Positions 44,108 through 54,333 are shown, numbered from the stretch's first letter. The stretch is 64,000 nucleotides of DNA from SZAS-103 sp038226665 (GCA_038226665.1 JBBRQI010000011.1:1-64000), one strand, 5' to 3'. Numbers and translations are program-made. Notes: generated by a model not told the origin, from the letters alone.

Positions 44108-45451
44108 TCAGCCGTTGAAACTGCCACCAGGCCGGCTGTTTTGCGTGCGTCCGCCACGACCGCCGTCGCGTGACGCGCCGTGACCACCCTTCGGGCCGGC
44201 ATGCGCATGGCGCGGGGGTGCGGCATGCGGGCGACGGTCGTGCGAGCGTGGCGGCTGGCGGCCGGCGGGACGGCCGGCGCTCGGGCCGTCGTTGCCCATG
44301 CGGATCGGACGGCTCGGTGCGAAACCTTCGACGGTCACCATTTCCAGGTCTTGCTTGAGCAGGCGCTGGATCGCGCGCAGCAGCGGCGCTTCTGCAGGTG
44401 CGACGAGCGACAGCGCGAGACCCTCCGAGCCCGCCCGCCCTGTGCGGCCGATGCGGTGGATGTAATCCTCGGCGACCATCGGCAGGTCGAAGTTGATCAC
44501 GCAGGGCAGCGAGTCGATATCGAGGCCGCGCGACGCTACGTCCGTGCCAACCAGAATCGTCGTGCGGCCGGTCTTGAAATCGCGCAGTGCTTTCATGCGC
44601 GCACCTTGGGTCTTGTTGCCGTGGATTGCAGCGGCAGTGAATCCAGCCGCTTCGATCTGGTCGGCAAGGCGATCGGCACCGTGCTTGGTGCGCGAGAACA
44701 CCAGCGTTTGCCGACGGCTATCCTGCGACAGGATATGCAGCAACAGGTCGCGCTTGCGGTCGCCATCGACCGGGTGCACGCGATGGGTGACAGTCGACGC
44801 AACCGAGTTGCGCGCGGCGCACTGGACTTCGGCCGGGTTGTACATGAATTGTGCGGCGAGCTTCTTGATCGCGTCCTCGAACGTCGCCGAAAACAGGAGC
44901 GTCTGCCGCTGCTTCGGTAGCGCGGTGAGCACCGTCTTGATCGCGGGCAGGAAGCCCATGTCAAGCATGCGGTCGGCTTCGTCAAGGACGAGGATTTCGA
45001 CGTTCGACAGATCCACGCTGCGGCGCTGCATGTGATCCATCAGGCGGCCCGGCGTTGCGACGAGGATGTCGATGCCGCGACGCAATTCATCGAACTGGGT
45101 GCGCATGCTGGAACCGCCGTACATCGGCGAGACCTGCAGGCGCATGTGCTTCGCGTAGCCACGGATGCTGTCGTTGACCTGCACCGCGAGTTCACGGGTC
45201 GGAGTGAGGATCAGCGCGCGGATCACCTTGCGGTTGCGTGCGTTCGGGTCCTGGTTCGCGAACAGGCGCTGCAGCATCGGCAACGCGAACGCTGCGGTCT
45301 TGCCGGTGCCGGTCTGCGCGCTGCCAAGCAAATCGCGGCCGGCCAGTGCGAGCGGAATCGCTTCAGCCTGCACAGGAGTTGGAGTGGTGTAGTGCAGATC
45401 GGTGAGCGCGCGCAGGATTGCGGGCGACAGCCCGAGGGATTCAAACGTCAT
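44108..45451 (-). CDS. rhlE: RhlE-type DEAD-box RNA helicase
   Basis: 447 residues: Q-motif YTTPTPVQAEAIP, Walker A AQTGTGKT, DEAD (LDEADRML), SAT, and HRIGRTGRAG. The C-terminal tail is rich in Arg, Gly, His and Pro (RPAGRQPPRSHDRRPHA), as in RhlE proteins, and binds RNA. Roles in ribosome maturation and mRNA turnover, often cold-induced, are known for the family. A strong terminator follows. Confidence 0.94.
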   Translation of the reverse strand: MTFESLGLSPAILRALTDLHYTTPTPVQAEAIPLALAGRDLLGSAQTGTGKTAAFALPMLQRLFANQDPNARNRKVIRALILTPTRELAVQVNDSIRGYAKHMRLQVSPMYGGSSMRTQFDELRRGIDILVATPGRLMDHMQRRSVDLSNVEILVLDEADRMLDMGFLPAIKTVLTALPKQRQTLLFSATFEDAIKKLAAQFMYNPAEVQCAARNSVASTVTHRVHPVDGDRKRDLLLHILSQDSRRQTLVFSRTKHGADRLADQIEAAGFTAAAIHGNKTQGARMKALRDFKTGRTTILVGTDVASRGLDIDSLPCVINFDLPMVAEDYIHRIGRTGRAGSEGLALSLVAPAEAPLLRAIQRLLKQDLEMVTVEGFAPSRPIRMGNDGPSAGRPAGRQPPRSHDRRPHAAPPRHAHAGPKGGHGASRDGGRGGRTQNSRPGGSFNG

Positions 45452-45874
45452 TGGAAAACTCCGGTCAATATTTGTCGATCACGCGCGCTCGATCACGCAT
45501 CAGCACGAGGCTGCACGTCATCGATCGACGAAGACCACAAATTCCCGAAGCGTTCCCTGAAACCGCGCTGCGAGGAGACAACGATGTGCGGAGCCGCCGA
45601 CGGCGGTCTCCGGGTTTGCGCATCGAAACAGGCGGTAATGGCCGGACGCAGCTGCCGGAACCATGCGGTCAATCGCAGGCGGTGCGGGCTTTGCAGCGTC
45701 GGTAGACCGGGCGGGAATGCAAGCCGCGGCGCGCTAACCGGAGAAGTGTACGTGAATCCTTGTTGCAACGCCACATCGTGGCTCGGCTGTTCAGGATCGT
45801 GGTGGTGACAGGCTGGCCTTTCCGCGATGCGTAACGTCAGAGTAGGCTTGCGCGTCGCTTCAACGGAAACAGCA
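45452..45874. other. Intergenic region between rhlE and the first M16 gene
   Basis: 423 bp, divergent promoters expected. Short open frames are present on both strands but none has family character or a convincing ribosome-binding site. Part of it is probably the rhlE 5' untranslated region. Confidence 0.5.
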
Positions 45875-47353
45875 ATGCTCCTGCGCGCAACGACCTGCCT
45901 CATTACCGGATGCCTGATCATGGCGACAGCTGCTGCAACCTCGCCCGACAGATGGAACCTGCCGATCGCGACGAAGACGCTGGGCAATGGCCTGGTCGTG
46001 GTCGTGTCGGAGGACCACAGTTCGCCGACCGTCGGCATCAGCGTGGTGTACCGCGTCGGCATCCGCACCGAGCCGCGCGACCGGACCGGCTTCGCTCATC
46101 TGTTCGAGCATTTGATGTTCGAGGGGACGCCGAATGCGCCGCAGGGTGTCTTCGATCGCGTGATCAGCGATGGCGGTGGCGACAACAACGGATCGACGCA
46201 TCCGGACTACACGAGCTACATCGAACAGGCTCCCGTCTCCGCACTCGAGCCGCTGCTCTGGCTCGAAGCCGACCGCATGAAGACACTCGCGTTCACGCTG
46301 AAGAGTTTGAACAGCCAGCGCGACGTGGTGAAGGAAGAAATCAACGTCAACGTCAAGAACCAGCCGTACGGCGGCGTTGCGGACACTGAACTGCCAAGGC
46401 TCGCCTTCTCGAAGTGGGAGAACGCGCACGATGGCTACGGCAGTTTCGACGATCTCGACAAGGCGAAGATCGACGACGTGCGCGGCTTCCACCGCGATTT
46501 TTACGGGCCGAACAACGCCGTTCTCGGCATCGCCGGCGATGTCACGCCCGAGCAGGGCTTCGCGCTCGCGCAAAAATATTTCGGTGCGATTCCCGCGCGT
46601 GCCACGCCGCCGCACCCGGATGTCGACGAACCGTTGAACGCCGCCGAGAAACGCATCGCGCAAGGCGATGCGCTTGCGCGCCTGCCAGCGCTTGCGTTGG
46701 GGTGGAAGATGCCTGCGCGTGGCAGCCATGACCAGGCGGCGATGATCGTGCTCGGGGAGCTGCTCGCGGGCGGCGATGCGTCGCGGTTGCATCAGTCGCT
46801 GGTCAAGGGCAGCGCGCTTGCGGTGCAGGTCGACACGTTCACCGGAAGCGGTTCGCCATGGGACTACAACGGCCCGACCCTGTACACGCTGATGGTCACC
46901 TACAAGACGGACGGCAAGGCCGACGCTTTGCTCGCCGCGATCGACGCACAGATTGCGCGCATCGAGAAGGAAGGCATCGATGCCGCGACGCTGCAGGGAC
47001 TCAAGACGCGCATGCTCGCCGACTGGTACGACGGCATGGAACCGTTCGTCGATCGCGCCGAAACGCTCGCAATCCTGCAAGCGGTCTGGGGCGATGCAAA
47101 GGTCGCCAACCAGGTGCCCGATTTGATCGACGGCGTGACCTCGGCCGACTTGCAACGCGTAGCCGGCATCTATCTGACCCACGCGAATCGCAGCGTGATC
47201 GACCGTCGTCCCGATGACCTGCTCGATCCCGACGATCCGGCGCGTTCGGACAAACGCGACAAGGTGAAACCGGCATCGGGCAAGTCAACGCCCACCAAGA
47301 ATGCAGCCGACAAGACGACTGCAGCGAAGCCCTCCAGCGCAGGGATGAAGTGA
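45875..47353 (+). CDS. M16-family zinc peptidase, catalytic member
   Basis: 492 residues from ATG 45875, chosen because GGAAAC lies at the right distance and the signal peptide (MLLRATTCLITGCLIMATAA) then starts the protein. The inverted zinc motif HLFEH is at residues 75-79, and the downstream Glu-containing helix follows (VVKEEINVNVKNQPYGG). The C-terminal tail is Lys/Ala/Pro-rich. Periplasmic peptide degradation is expected. The next gene overlaps by 4 nt. Confidence 0.9.
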   Translation: MLLRATTCLITGCLIMATAAATSPDRWNLPIATKTLGNGLVVVVSEDHSSPTVGISVVYRVGIRTEPRDRTGFAHLFEHLMFEGTPNAPQGVFDRVISDGGGDNNGSTHPDYTSYIEQAPVSALEPLLWLEADRMKTLAFTLKSLNSQRDVVKEEINVNVKNQPYGGVADTELPRLAFSKWENAHDGYGSFDDLDKAKIDDVRGFHRDFYGPNNAVLGIAGDVTPEQGFALAQKYFGAIPARATPPHPDVDEPLNAAEKRIAQGDALARLPALALGWKMPARGSHDQAAMIVLGELLAGGDASRLHQSLVKGSALAVQVDTFTGSGSPWDYNGPTLYTLMVTYKTDGKADALLAAIDAQIARIEKEGIDAATLQGLKTRMLADWYDGMEPFVDRAETLAILQAVWGDAKVANQVPDLIDGVTSADLQRVAGIYLTHANRSVIDRRPDDLLDPDDPARSDKRDKVKPASGKSTPTKNAADKTTAAKPSSAGMK

Positions 47354-49548
47354 TCATGTCGGCGCAGCTGTTGCTTGCTCTGTTGCTCACCATCGCATCG
47401 ACGGATGCGACGCCGGCTGTCGCGCCCAACATGTCGGTCGCCAGTCCGCAATCGGCGACGATCGAAATTCCTGCGCAGCCCGCACCTGCAGCATCTTCCT
47501 CAGCCATGCCGGCCCCGGAGAAAAAGCGAACTGCAACGACCAGGCAAATCCAGACTTCAACGCCAGCCACGACTGCAAGCGTGCAAGACAAGACAGCGCT
47601 GCCGAAGCAGATTCCGCCCCCGGCGAATGTCGTGACCGCACTGCCGCCCGCGCCTTTCATTACTCAGTCCGCCCCAGCACCAACGCATGCGTTGCCAGTG
47701 CCCGCCACGAGCCCACCGACTGCACCGAGCCCATCGATCGCGAAGGCCGCGACAGCAGCGACGGCCGCGACCAACGCGCCTGTGCCATTGATGCACGCCG
47801 AGCCATCGCACCCGCCAGGGGCCATGCCGCAGCCGCAGCCGCAGCCGCAGCCGCAGCCGCAGCCGCAGCCGAAGGCAGCGATCGCGCCGCAGCCTGCGTC
47901 CCCGACCGCGAGCGCAATGCCGGCAGCTTCCATGTTGCCAACACCTTCTGCACCCATAGCGAAACCAGCCATGCCCAAGTCGCCAACGATCATCAAGACC
48001 GTTCCATCTGCACTGGATGCGAAGAACACATCATCCGCGGCGGTGACTTCTGCCAAGCCAGTCGGCAAAACAACGATGGGCAAACCGCAAGCGGCGACGG
48101 CAACGGCGGACAAGGCATCAACGACCAAGCCATTAGCGGTGAATGCGGCTGCGGCGAAGACAGCTGCGGCCGCCAACCCAGCGACAGTCGAATCCACGAC
48201 GCACGCACCCGAACCGCTTCCGAAGGATCTTCCGCCCTACGGCAAGGAGCGCTCACTGCCGCCGCTGAGGATCGAACAGCGCAAGCTCGCGAACGGATTG
48301 ACGGTGTGGGTGCTGCCGCGCGAAGACGGCCCGCCGAGGATCCACTACGTGCTCACCGTCCGCGGCGGGCTGGCCGCAGATCCTCCGTTACAGTCGGGCT
48401 TCGCGTCGATGCTCGCCGACCTGCTCAAGGAAGGCACCACGTCGCGCGATGCGCTGCGCGTCGCGCAGGACCTTCAATCCTACGGCGGCGACATGCAAAC
48501 CGAAGCCGGCGTCGATGGCATCACGTTGGCGATGTCGGGGCTGGCGTCGAACGCCGTGAAAACGATCGCGTTGCTTGCGGAAATCGCGTTGCAACCGGCA
48601 TTTCGGCAGCATGAGGTCGAGCTTGGCAAGCTCAATGCCGTGCAGTCGCTGCTTGCTGCCCAGGCCGATCCCGACTATCAGGCGCGCCGCGTCATGGGGC
48701 GGCTGGTGTACGCAAGGCATGCGTACGCGAACGTGCTGTCGACGCAGGCATCGATCCTGTCGATCACGCCGGAGATGCTGCACGCCGAACACGAGCGTCG
48801 CTTCCGTCCCGACCAGGCCTTGCTCGTCATTACCGGCCGTATCGCGCCCGATGCGGCATTCCGGCTTGCAGACAGTGTGTTCGGCGACTGGCGCGCGGAA
48901 GGTCGCCCGATGGATGCGACCGCACGCGCGCCGACCGAAGTCGCGCCCGGGCATGTGTTGGTCGCACGCGACGACAGCGTGCAGTCGGCGATCCGGATCG
49001 GCAGGCCCGCGGTTGCCGCGGACTCGCCGGATTATTTCCCGTTGCTATTGACCAACGCCGTACTCGGCGGCGGTTTCAGGAGCCGACTCAACCAGAACCT
49101 GCGCGAGGACAAGGGCTACACCTATGGCGCGGGCAGCGGCTTCCGTGCTGAGCGCTCAGGCGGGGCCGTTGTTGCGTACGCGAACGTGCGCAACCAGGTG
49201 ACCGGCGCGGCGCTCAGGGAGTTCATGCGCGAGTACGCGCGGCTCGGCAGCAAGCCAGTGCCGGACGACGAACTCGCACAGACCAAGCACTACCTCGCCG
49301 GGGGCTACCTGTTGTTCAACCAGCAACAGGCGCAGGTCGCCGCCGCCCTTGCCGACTACTGGCTGGTCGGCTTGCCGCCGCAAACCCTGTCGGAGTATGT
49401 GCCGAAGATCACTGCCGTCACCGCGACGCAGGTGCAGGCCATGGCGCGGAAATATTTCTCGCCGAAGGATCAGTCGATCGTCGTGGTTGGCGTTGCGGAC
49501 GTAAAGGCGCAACTTGCGCCGTTCGGGAGCTTCGACGAAACGCAGTAG
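47350..49548 (+). CDS. M16-family protein, non-catalytic partner with Pro/Ala-rich extension
   Basis: 732 residues from GTG 47350 (GTGA overlap with the previous gene; ATG 47356 possible). After the signal peptide come about 280 residues of Ala/Pro/Thr/Lys-rich low complexity, with a PQ repeat. The M16 domain starts about residue 305; the zinc motif is replaced by SMLAD at 353-357, so it is predicted inactive. GYTYGAGSGFRAERSGG is the conserved R/Y loop of the C-terminal M16 domain. Non-catalytic M16 subunits often pair with an active neighbour in a heterodimer. Confidence 0.88.
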   Translation: MIMSAQLLLALLLTIASTDATPAVAPNMSVASPQSATIEIPAQPAPAASSSAMPAPEKKRTATTRQIQTSTPATTASVQDKTALPKQIPPPANVVTALPPAPFITQSAPAPTHALPVPATSPPTAPSPSIAKAATAATAATNAPVPLMHAEPSHPPGAMPQPQPQPQPQPQPQPKAAIAPQPASPTASAMPAASMLPTPSAPIAKPAMPKSPTIIKTVPSALDAKNTSSAAVTSAKPVGKTTMGKPQAATATADKASTTKPLAVNAAAAKTAAAANPATVESTTHAPEPLPKDLPPYGKERSLPPLRIEQRKLANGLTVWVLPREDGPPRIHYVLTVRGGLAADPPLQSGFASMLADLLKEGTTSRDALRVAQDLQSYGGDMQTEAGVDGITLAMSGLASNAVKTIALLAEIALQPAFRQHEVELGKLNAVQSLLAAQADPDYQARRVMGRLVYARHAYANVLSTQASILSITPEMLHAEHERRFRPDQALLVITGRIAPDAAFRLADSVFGDWRAEGRPMDATARAPTEVAPGHVLVARDDSVQSAIRIGRPAVAADSPDYFPLLLTNAVLGGGFRSRLNQNLREDKGYTYGAGSGFRAERSGGAVVAYANVRNQVTGAALREFMREYARLGSKPVPDDELAQTKHYLAGGYLLFNQQQAQVAAALADYWLVGLPPQTLSEYVPKITAVTATQVQAMARKYFSPKDQSIVVVGVADVKAQLAPFGSFDETQ
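47825..47871 (+). repeat. CCGCAG hexamer repeat encoding Pro-Gln
   Basis: About eight tandem CCGCAG units within the low-complexity part of the second M16 gene, encoding a PQ repeat. Copy number could vary without frameshift. Confidence 0.85.
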
Positions 49549-49684
49549 CGTGCGTTGCTTGCACGATCCATCTGGGCGTGTGAAGTCGTCATCGGTCGTT
49601 TCTGTTACTGCGACGTGCAAAGATTCGCGAGTGTCGCGATAGACAGGGTGGCGGTAGCGACCCTCGCCGCACTTGAACATCCCG

Positions 49685-50212
49685 TCATCGCAGCACGCGC
49701 CGCGCGCCAAGGTAGTGTTCGCGCCAGTAATAGCCATTGAGTTCGTCCAGCCGCACCGTGCCGCCGCTGTTCGGCGCATGCACGAAGCGACCCTGGCCGA
49801 CGTAGATGCCGACATGGTTCACGCGACTTGCCTCTCCAAAGAACAGCACGTCGGCCGCCGCAAGATGGTTGTCGCGTACTTTCGGGATCGGCAGCGCGGC
49901 GATGTCGCGCGCGGTGCGCGGCAGGCTGAGATCGCCCATGTCGCGGAACACGAAGTTCACCAGACCGCTGCAATCGAATCCGCTTTGTTGCGTGTTGCCG
50001 CCCCAGCGATACGGCGTGCCGACCAAGCCGATCGCGCGGATCAGCAAGCTGTTGGCGCGCTGCGGGTCGTTCGCCGCGACGTCCACGATCACGATCGGCG
50101 CGCTGCGATGCCCGGATTCCGCAGGCGGGCGCGTGCGATGCGGCGTGCAACCGGCGATCAAGGCGATGACAACGAAGATCGACAGCAGCACGCACCGCGC
50201 TGGCGTACGCAT
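49685..50212 (-). CDS. NlpC/P60-family lipoprotein, peptidoglycan endopeptidase
   Basis: 175 residues from ATG 50212. The signal peptide ends with the lipobox ALIAGC, so it is a lipoprotein. The NlpC/P60 catalytic Cys is in FDCSGLVNFVF, the His in VNHVGIYVG and the third residue in RFVHAPNSG. It cleaves within peptide stems of peptidoglycan. Divergent from the SlyD-type gene. Confidence 0.92.
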   Translation of the reverse strand: MRTPARCVLLSIFVVIALIAGCTPHRTRPPAESGHRSAPIVIVDVAANDPQRANSLLIRAIGLVGTPYRWGGNTQQSGFDCSGLVNFVFRDMGDLSLPRTARDIAALPIPKVRDNHLAAADVLFFGEASRVNHVGIYVGQGRFVHAPNSGGTVRLDELNGYYWREHYLGARRVLR

Positions 50213-50315
50213 CACGCCGCCGCGATAATGTCGTCCCACGTCCGATCCGCCCATGCGGCATAGCTTGCCGCGTTGCGCGCGCCACGTCACCCATTCCTCC
50301 AATCCGCGAGCCAGC

Positions 50316-50813
50316 ATGAAGATCGAGAACAACGCCGTCGTCCGTTTCCATTACACCGTTGCCGAAGTTGGCGATGCAGAGGCTGGTGATGCCGAGGTCG
50401 AAGACTCACGCGTCGGCGATCCGGTCGCGATCCTGATCGGCCACAACAACATGATCCCCGGTGTTGAATCGGCACTCATCGGCCACGAGGCCGGCGACCG
50501 TTTCGAGCTCACCGTATCGCCCGAGGAAGGCTACGGACTGCATCGCGAAGGGATGACCCAGCGCCTGTCGAAGAAGGTATTTCCCAAAGGCCAGCCATTG
50601 CATCCAGGCGCGCAGGTCGTGCTCAAGACCGACCACGGCCCGCGCATGGTTACCGTGCAGAAGGTCGGCATGACCGTCGTCGACGTGGATCTCAATCATC
50701 CGCTCGCCGGCAAGACGCTGCACTTCGACATCGAGGTGATCGACGTGCGCGAAGGCAGTGCCGAGGAAATCGCGCATCGCCATGTGCACGGCGAAGGTGG
50801 CCACGCGCACTGA
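50316..50813 (+). CDS. slyD: SlyD-type FKBP peptidyl-prolyl isomerase
   Basis: 165 residues: FKBP domain interrupted by an IF insertion (VSPEEGYGLHREGM through TDHGPRMVTVQKVG), ending in a modest His-rich tail (HRHVHGEGGHAH) that can bind nickel or zinc. N-terminal NAVVRFHYTVAEVGD is typical. It contains a linker (AEAGDAEVEDSR) not usual in SlyD. Cytoplasmic folding and metal delivery are the family roles. Confidence 0.9.
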   Translation: MKIENNAVVRFHYTVAEVGDAEAGDAEVEDSRVGDPVAILIGHNNMIPGVESALIGHEAGDRFELTVSPEEGYGLHREGMTQRLSKKVFPKGQPLHPGAQVVLKTDHGPRMVTVQKVGMTVVDVDLNHPLAGKTLHFDIEVIDVREGSAEEIAHRHVHGEGGHAH

Positions 50814-50844
50814 TGGATTCGCTACGAACGTTCGGCCAACACAT

Positions 50845-52131
50845 GTGAGTTCTTTTCGCCAAAACGAGTCAGCGCGCGCGCCGGGAATATCTGCGGATGT
50901 GCTCGTCATCGGCGGCGGCGCGATCGGTTTGGCCTGCGCGTACGAGTTGCAACGCGCCGGCCGGCAGGTACGTGTACTCGAGCAGGCGCGCATCGGTTCG
51001 GGCAGTTCGCACGGCAATTGCGGCACGTTGACGCCGAGCCACGCCGAACCCCTCGCAGCACCCGGCATGATCGTGAAAGCGCTGCGTTCGATGCTGAAAC
51101 CCGACGCACCGTTCTACATCGCGCCACGATACGATCCGACTCTCTGGCGCTGGCTGTGGAATTTCGCGCAGCGCTGCAACAAGCGCGACAATCGCGCGAC
51201 GACGCACGCGAAGGGGGCGTTGCTGAAAACATCGCGCGTGCTGATCGAGCAGTTTATCCGGGAACACAAACTCGATTGCGAATTCGCCGCCGACGGCTTG
51301 CTGTACGCTTTCGCCGATCCGCGCGAACGCGATGCGATGCTCGCCGGATTGCCGCTGCTCCACGACCTCGGCATCGCAACGGAAGCCTGGGATACCGCGA
51401 AGCTCACCGTAAACGAACCATCCTTGCGCGATGATCTTGCCGGCGGCATTTTTTTCCCTGGCGACGCGAGCCTGCGACCCGATCGCTATGTCGATGAATT
51501 GGCACGATTGGCGCGCGAAGCCGGCTGCGAATTCGTCGAGGATTGCGCAGTGCTTGGTTTTCGCCGCGAACGCGGGCGCATTGTCGACATCGACACGAAT
51601 CGCGGCCTGCAGCGCGGCCGCGATGTATTGGTCGCGACCGGCGCTTGGTCGCAGGCGCTCGTGCGGCAACTCGGGTTCGCGCTGCCGATCCAGCCAGGCA
51701 AGGGCTATTCGATCACCTGGGATGCGCAGCACAACGCGCCGCGCAGGCCGCTGGTGCTGAAAGAACGCTCTGTCTGCGTGACTGCATGGAACAGCGGTTT
51801 CCGGCTCGGCAGCACGATGGAATTTTCCGGTTACGACAGCACGCTCAACCGCACGCGGCTGGATGCGCTGGAGCGCGGCGCGGCCAACTATTTGCGCGAA
51901 CCTCTAACCGGCGTATGCCGCGAAGAATGGTTCGGATGGCGACCGATGACCTTCGACGACCTGCCAATCATTGGCCGCGCACCGGACATCGACAACCTCT
52001 GGCTCGCGACCGGTCACGGGATGATGGGAGTGAGCATGTCGGCGGTGACGGGGCGCTTGATCGCGGATTTGATGTGCGAACGCGAACCCATCATCAATCC
52101 CGCGCCATACTCTGCCCTGCGGTTTCAATGA
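50845..52131 (+). CDS. DadA-like FAD-dependent D-amino-acid oxidoreductase
   Basis: 428 residues. A GTG at 50845 places the dinucleotide motif VLVIGGGAIGLACAYELQRAG at the N-terminus; the frame continues upstream through slyD sequence. GNCGTLTPSHAEPLAAPGM and the final GHGMMGVSMSAVTGRLIADLM are typical of DadA/D-amino acid dehydrogenases. Glutathione reductase follows after 19 nt. Confidence 0.85.
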   Translation: MSSFRQNESARAPGISADVLVIGGGAIGLACAYELQRAGRQVRVLEQARIGSGSSHGNCGTLTPSHAEPLAAPGMIVKALRSMLKPDAPFYIAPRYDPTLWRWLWNFAQRCNKRDNRATTHAKGALLKTSRVLIEQFIREHKLDCEFAADGLLYAFADPRERDAMLAGLPLLHDLGIATEAWDTAKLTVNEPSLRDDLAGGIFFPGDASLRPDRYVDELARLAREAGCEFVEDCAVLGFRRERGRIVDIDTNRGLQRGRDVLVATGAWSQALVRQLGFALPIQPGKGYSITWDAQHNAPRRPLVLKERSVCVTAWNSGFRLGSTMEFSGYDSTLNRTRLDALERGAANYLREPLTGVCREEWFGWRPMTFDDLPIIGRAPDIDNLWLATGHGMMGVSMSAVTGRLIADLMCEREPIINPAPYSALRFQ

Positions 52132-52150
52132 TTCAGTAAAGGACAACGCG

Positions 52151-53500
52151 ATGTCCGACTTCGAACTGATCGTACTTGGCGGCGGCTCCGGTGGACTCGC
52201 CGCGGCTTTCCGCGCCGCGCAACACGGCGCGCGCGTCGCTTTGCTCGAACCGCACCTGCTAGGCGGCACCTGCGTCAATGTCGGTTGCGTGCCGAAGAAG
52301 GCAATGTGGCTCGCGGCGGATATCGCGGCCAAGTTGTCGATTGCGGAGTCGCTCGGTTTCGCAGTCAAAAACAGTCCACTCGACTGGCCGACCTTCGTCA
52401 CGCATCGCCAGCGCTATATCGAGAACATCCATGCCAGTTACCGGACTCGCCTCGAAGCAGCCGGCATTGCGACCTTGCCGATGCGCGCGCACCTGGTCGA
52501 TGCGCACACCGTCGAATGCAACGATGGCGTGCGCCTGCGTGCACCGAAAATCCTGATCGCAACCGGTGGTCTACCGCAGCGTCCGCAGATCCCTGGAGCG
52601 GAACTTGGCGGCGTGTCCGACGATTTCTTCCATCTGAGCTCGGCGCCGAAGCGCGTTGCGTTGATCGGCTCCGGTTACATCGCAGTCGAACTCGCAGGCG
52701 TACTGCAGGCGCTCGGTAGTCAGGTCGAATTGTTCGCGCGCGGCCAGCGGCTGCTCAACAGTTTCGACGCCGAACTCAGCGAGCTGCTTGCGGAGGACTA
52801 TCGCCAGTCAGGCGTGCACCTGCATTTCGGCCACCGACTGCAATCGCTCGAGCGCCATGGTGAATCGCAGCTGCGCCTGCGCGATGCGGACGGCAACGCG
52901 AGCGAGCCCTTCGATACAGTGCTGTTCGCAACCGGGCGACAGCCGAATACCGATGGTCTGCACCTTGATCGGGCTGGCATCGCGACCGATGCGCACGGGC
53001 ATGTCGTCGTTGATGCGTGGCAGGCGACGAATGTGGACGGTGTTTATGCGGTCGGAGATGTGACGGGTCAGCTTGCTCTCACCCCGGTCGCGATCGCGGC
53101 GGCGCGCCTATTGATGGATCGGCTGTTCGGCGGTCAACCCGATGCGAAGCTCGATTACACCAACGTGCCGACCGTGGTGTTTTCGCATCCGCCGATTGCA
53201 ACGGTCGGACTCACCGAACTTGAGGCGCGCGCGCAGCATGGCGATGCCGTGCAGGTATTCCGTAGCGGATTCCGGCCGATGCTGTACGCGCTGGCCGACG
53301 TGCCGCAGCGCAGCCTGTTCAAGCTGGTCTGCCTTGGCGAAGAACGCCGTATTGTCGGCATCCACCTTCTAGGCGAAGGCGCGGACGAAATCATGCAGGG
53401 CTTCGCGGTCGCTCTCAAACGCGGCATCACCCTCGACGACCTGCACGACACCGTCGCGATCCATCCGACATCCGCGGAAGAAGTGGTGCTGATGCGATGA
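52151..53500 (+). CDS. gor: Glutathione-disulfide reductase
   Basis: 449 residues. GGTCVNVGCVPKK contains the redox-active Cys pair, FAD motif GGGSGGLAAA begins the protein, the NADP site GSGYIAVELAGVL follows, and HPTSAEE provides the catalytic His-Glu. Reduces glutathione disulfide with NADPH. Overlaps hutG by 4 nt (ATGA). Confidence 0.94.
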   Translation: MSDFELIVLGGGSGGLAAAFRAAQHGARVALLEPHLLGGTCVNVGCVPKKAMWLAADIAAKLSIAESLGFAVKNSPLDWPTFVTHRQRYIENIHASYRTRLEAAGIATLPMRAHLVDAHTVECNDGVRLRAPKILIATGGLPQRPQIPGAELGGVSDDFFHLSSAPKRVALIGSGYIAVELAGVLQALGSQVELFARGQRLLNSFDAELSELLAEDYRQSGVHLHFGHRLQSLERHGESQLRLRDADGNASEPFDTVLFATGRQPNTDGLHLDRAGIATDAHGHVVVDAWQATNVDGVYAVGDVTGQLALTPVAIAAARLLMDRLFGGQPDAKLDYTNVPTVVFSHPPIATVGLTELEARAQHGDAVQVFRSGFRPMLYALADVPQRSLFKLVCLGEERRIVGIHLLGEGADEIMQGFAVALKRGITLDDLHDTVAIHPTSAEEVVLMR

Positions 53501-54330
53501 AATCTGACGCCATGAAACATGATCCGATGAAACACAATGCAATGAACGACGAAACCAACGCGATCTACACCCTGCATGGCGGCACCGCACCGCTGCTCAT
53601 CAGCCTGCCGCACGACGGCACGGCTGTTCCCGACGACATCGCTGGGCGCATGACCGACTCGGCGCGCCGTGTCCCCGATACCGACTGGCATGTGGCGCGG
53701 CTCTACGCATTCGCGCGCGAACTCGGCGCGAGCGTGATCGTGCCGAAGCATTCGCGCTACATCGTCGATCTCAACCGTCCGCCCGACGACGTATCGCTGT
53801 ATCCGGGCCAGAACACCACCGGCCTGTGCCCGATCGTGCAGTTCAGCGGCGCACCGGTGTACCGGGAAGGCGAGCAGCCATCGCTTGACGAGATCCACGC
53901 GCGCGTCGAACGCTTCTGGCGTCCGTACCACGATGCGCTCGCTGGCGAGCTCACGCGCCTGCGAGCGCAGCACGAGCGCGTACTTCTGTGGGAAGGCCAT
54001 TCGATCCGCAGCATTGTGCCGTTCCTGTTCGCCGGACGCTTGCCGGATTTCAATCTAGGCACCGCGAACGGCACAAGTTGCTCGCCTGCACTGCAGCACA
54101 AACTCGTCGGAGTCCTTGAAGCGCAGCACGACTACACCCATGTCGCGAATGGCCGCTTCAAGGGCGGTTACATCACGCGCAACTACGGTCGTCCGGATGC
54201 AGGCATTGATGCGGTGCAACTCGAGCTTGCCCAGCTCAATTACATGGACGAGGACTCGTTCGAGTACGTGCCGGAGCGCGCACAGACATTGCAGGGCGTA
54301 ATCCGGCGCTTGCTCGAAACCTTCCTGTAG
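53497..54330 (+). CDS. hutG: N-formylglutamate deformylase (HutG-like)
   Basis: 277 residues (or shorter: ATG 53542 gives MNDETN). The family motifs LLISLPHDGTAVP, DTDWHVARLY, LWEGHSIRS and ARNYGRPDAGI-like segments are present. It releases formate from N-formylglutamate in histidine degradation, but no other hut gene is nearby. Start overlaps gor by ATGA, so the shorter N-terminus is less likely. Confidence 0.9.
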   Translation: MKSDAMKHDPMKHNAMNDETNAIYTLHGGTAPLLISLPHDGTAVPDDIAGRMTDSARRVPDTDWHVARLYAFARELGASVIVPKHSRYIVDLNRPPDDVSLYPGQNTTGLCPIVQFSGAPVYREGEQPSLDEIHARVERFWRPYHDALAGELTRLRAQHERVLLWEGHSIRSIVPFLFAGRLPDFNLGTANGTSCSPALQHKLVGVLEAQHDYTHVANGRFKGGYITRNYGRPDAGIDAVQLELAQLNYMDEDSFEYVPERAQTLQGVIRRLLETFL

Positions 54331-54333
54331 CGG

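Noticed and set aside
45493..45826. Possible small gene in the rhlE/M16 gap
   Set aside because: Open frames on both strands exist but lack a good start, ribosome-binding site or family match.
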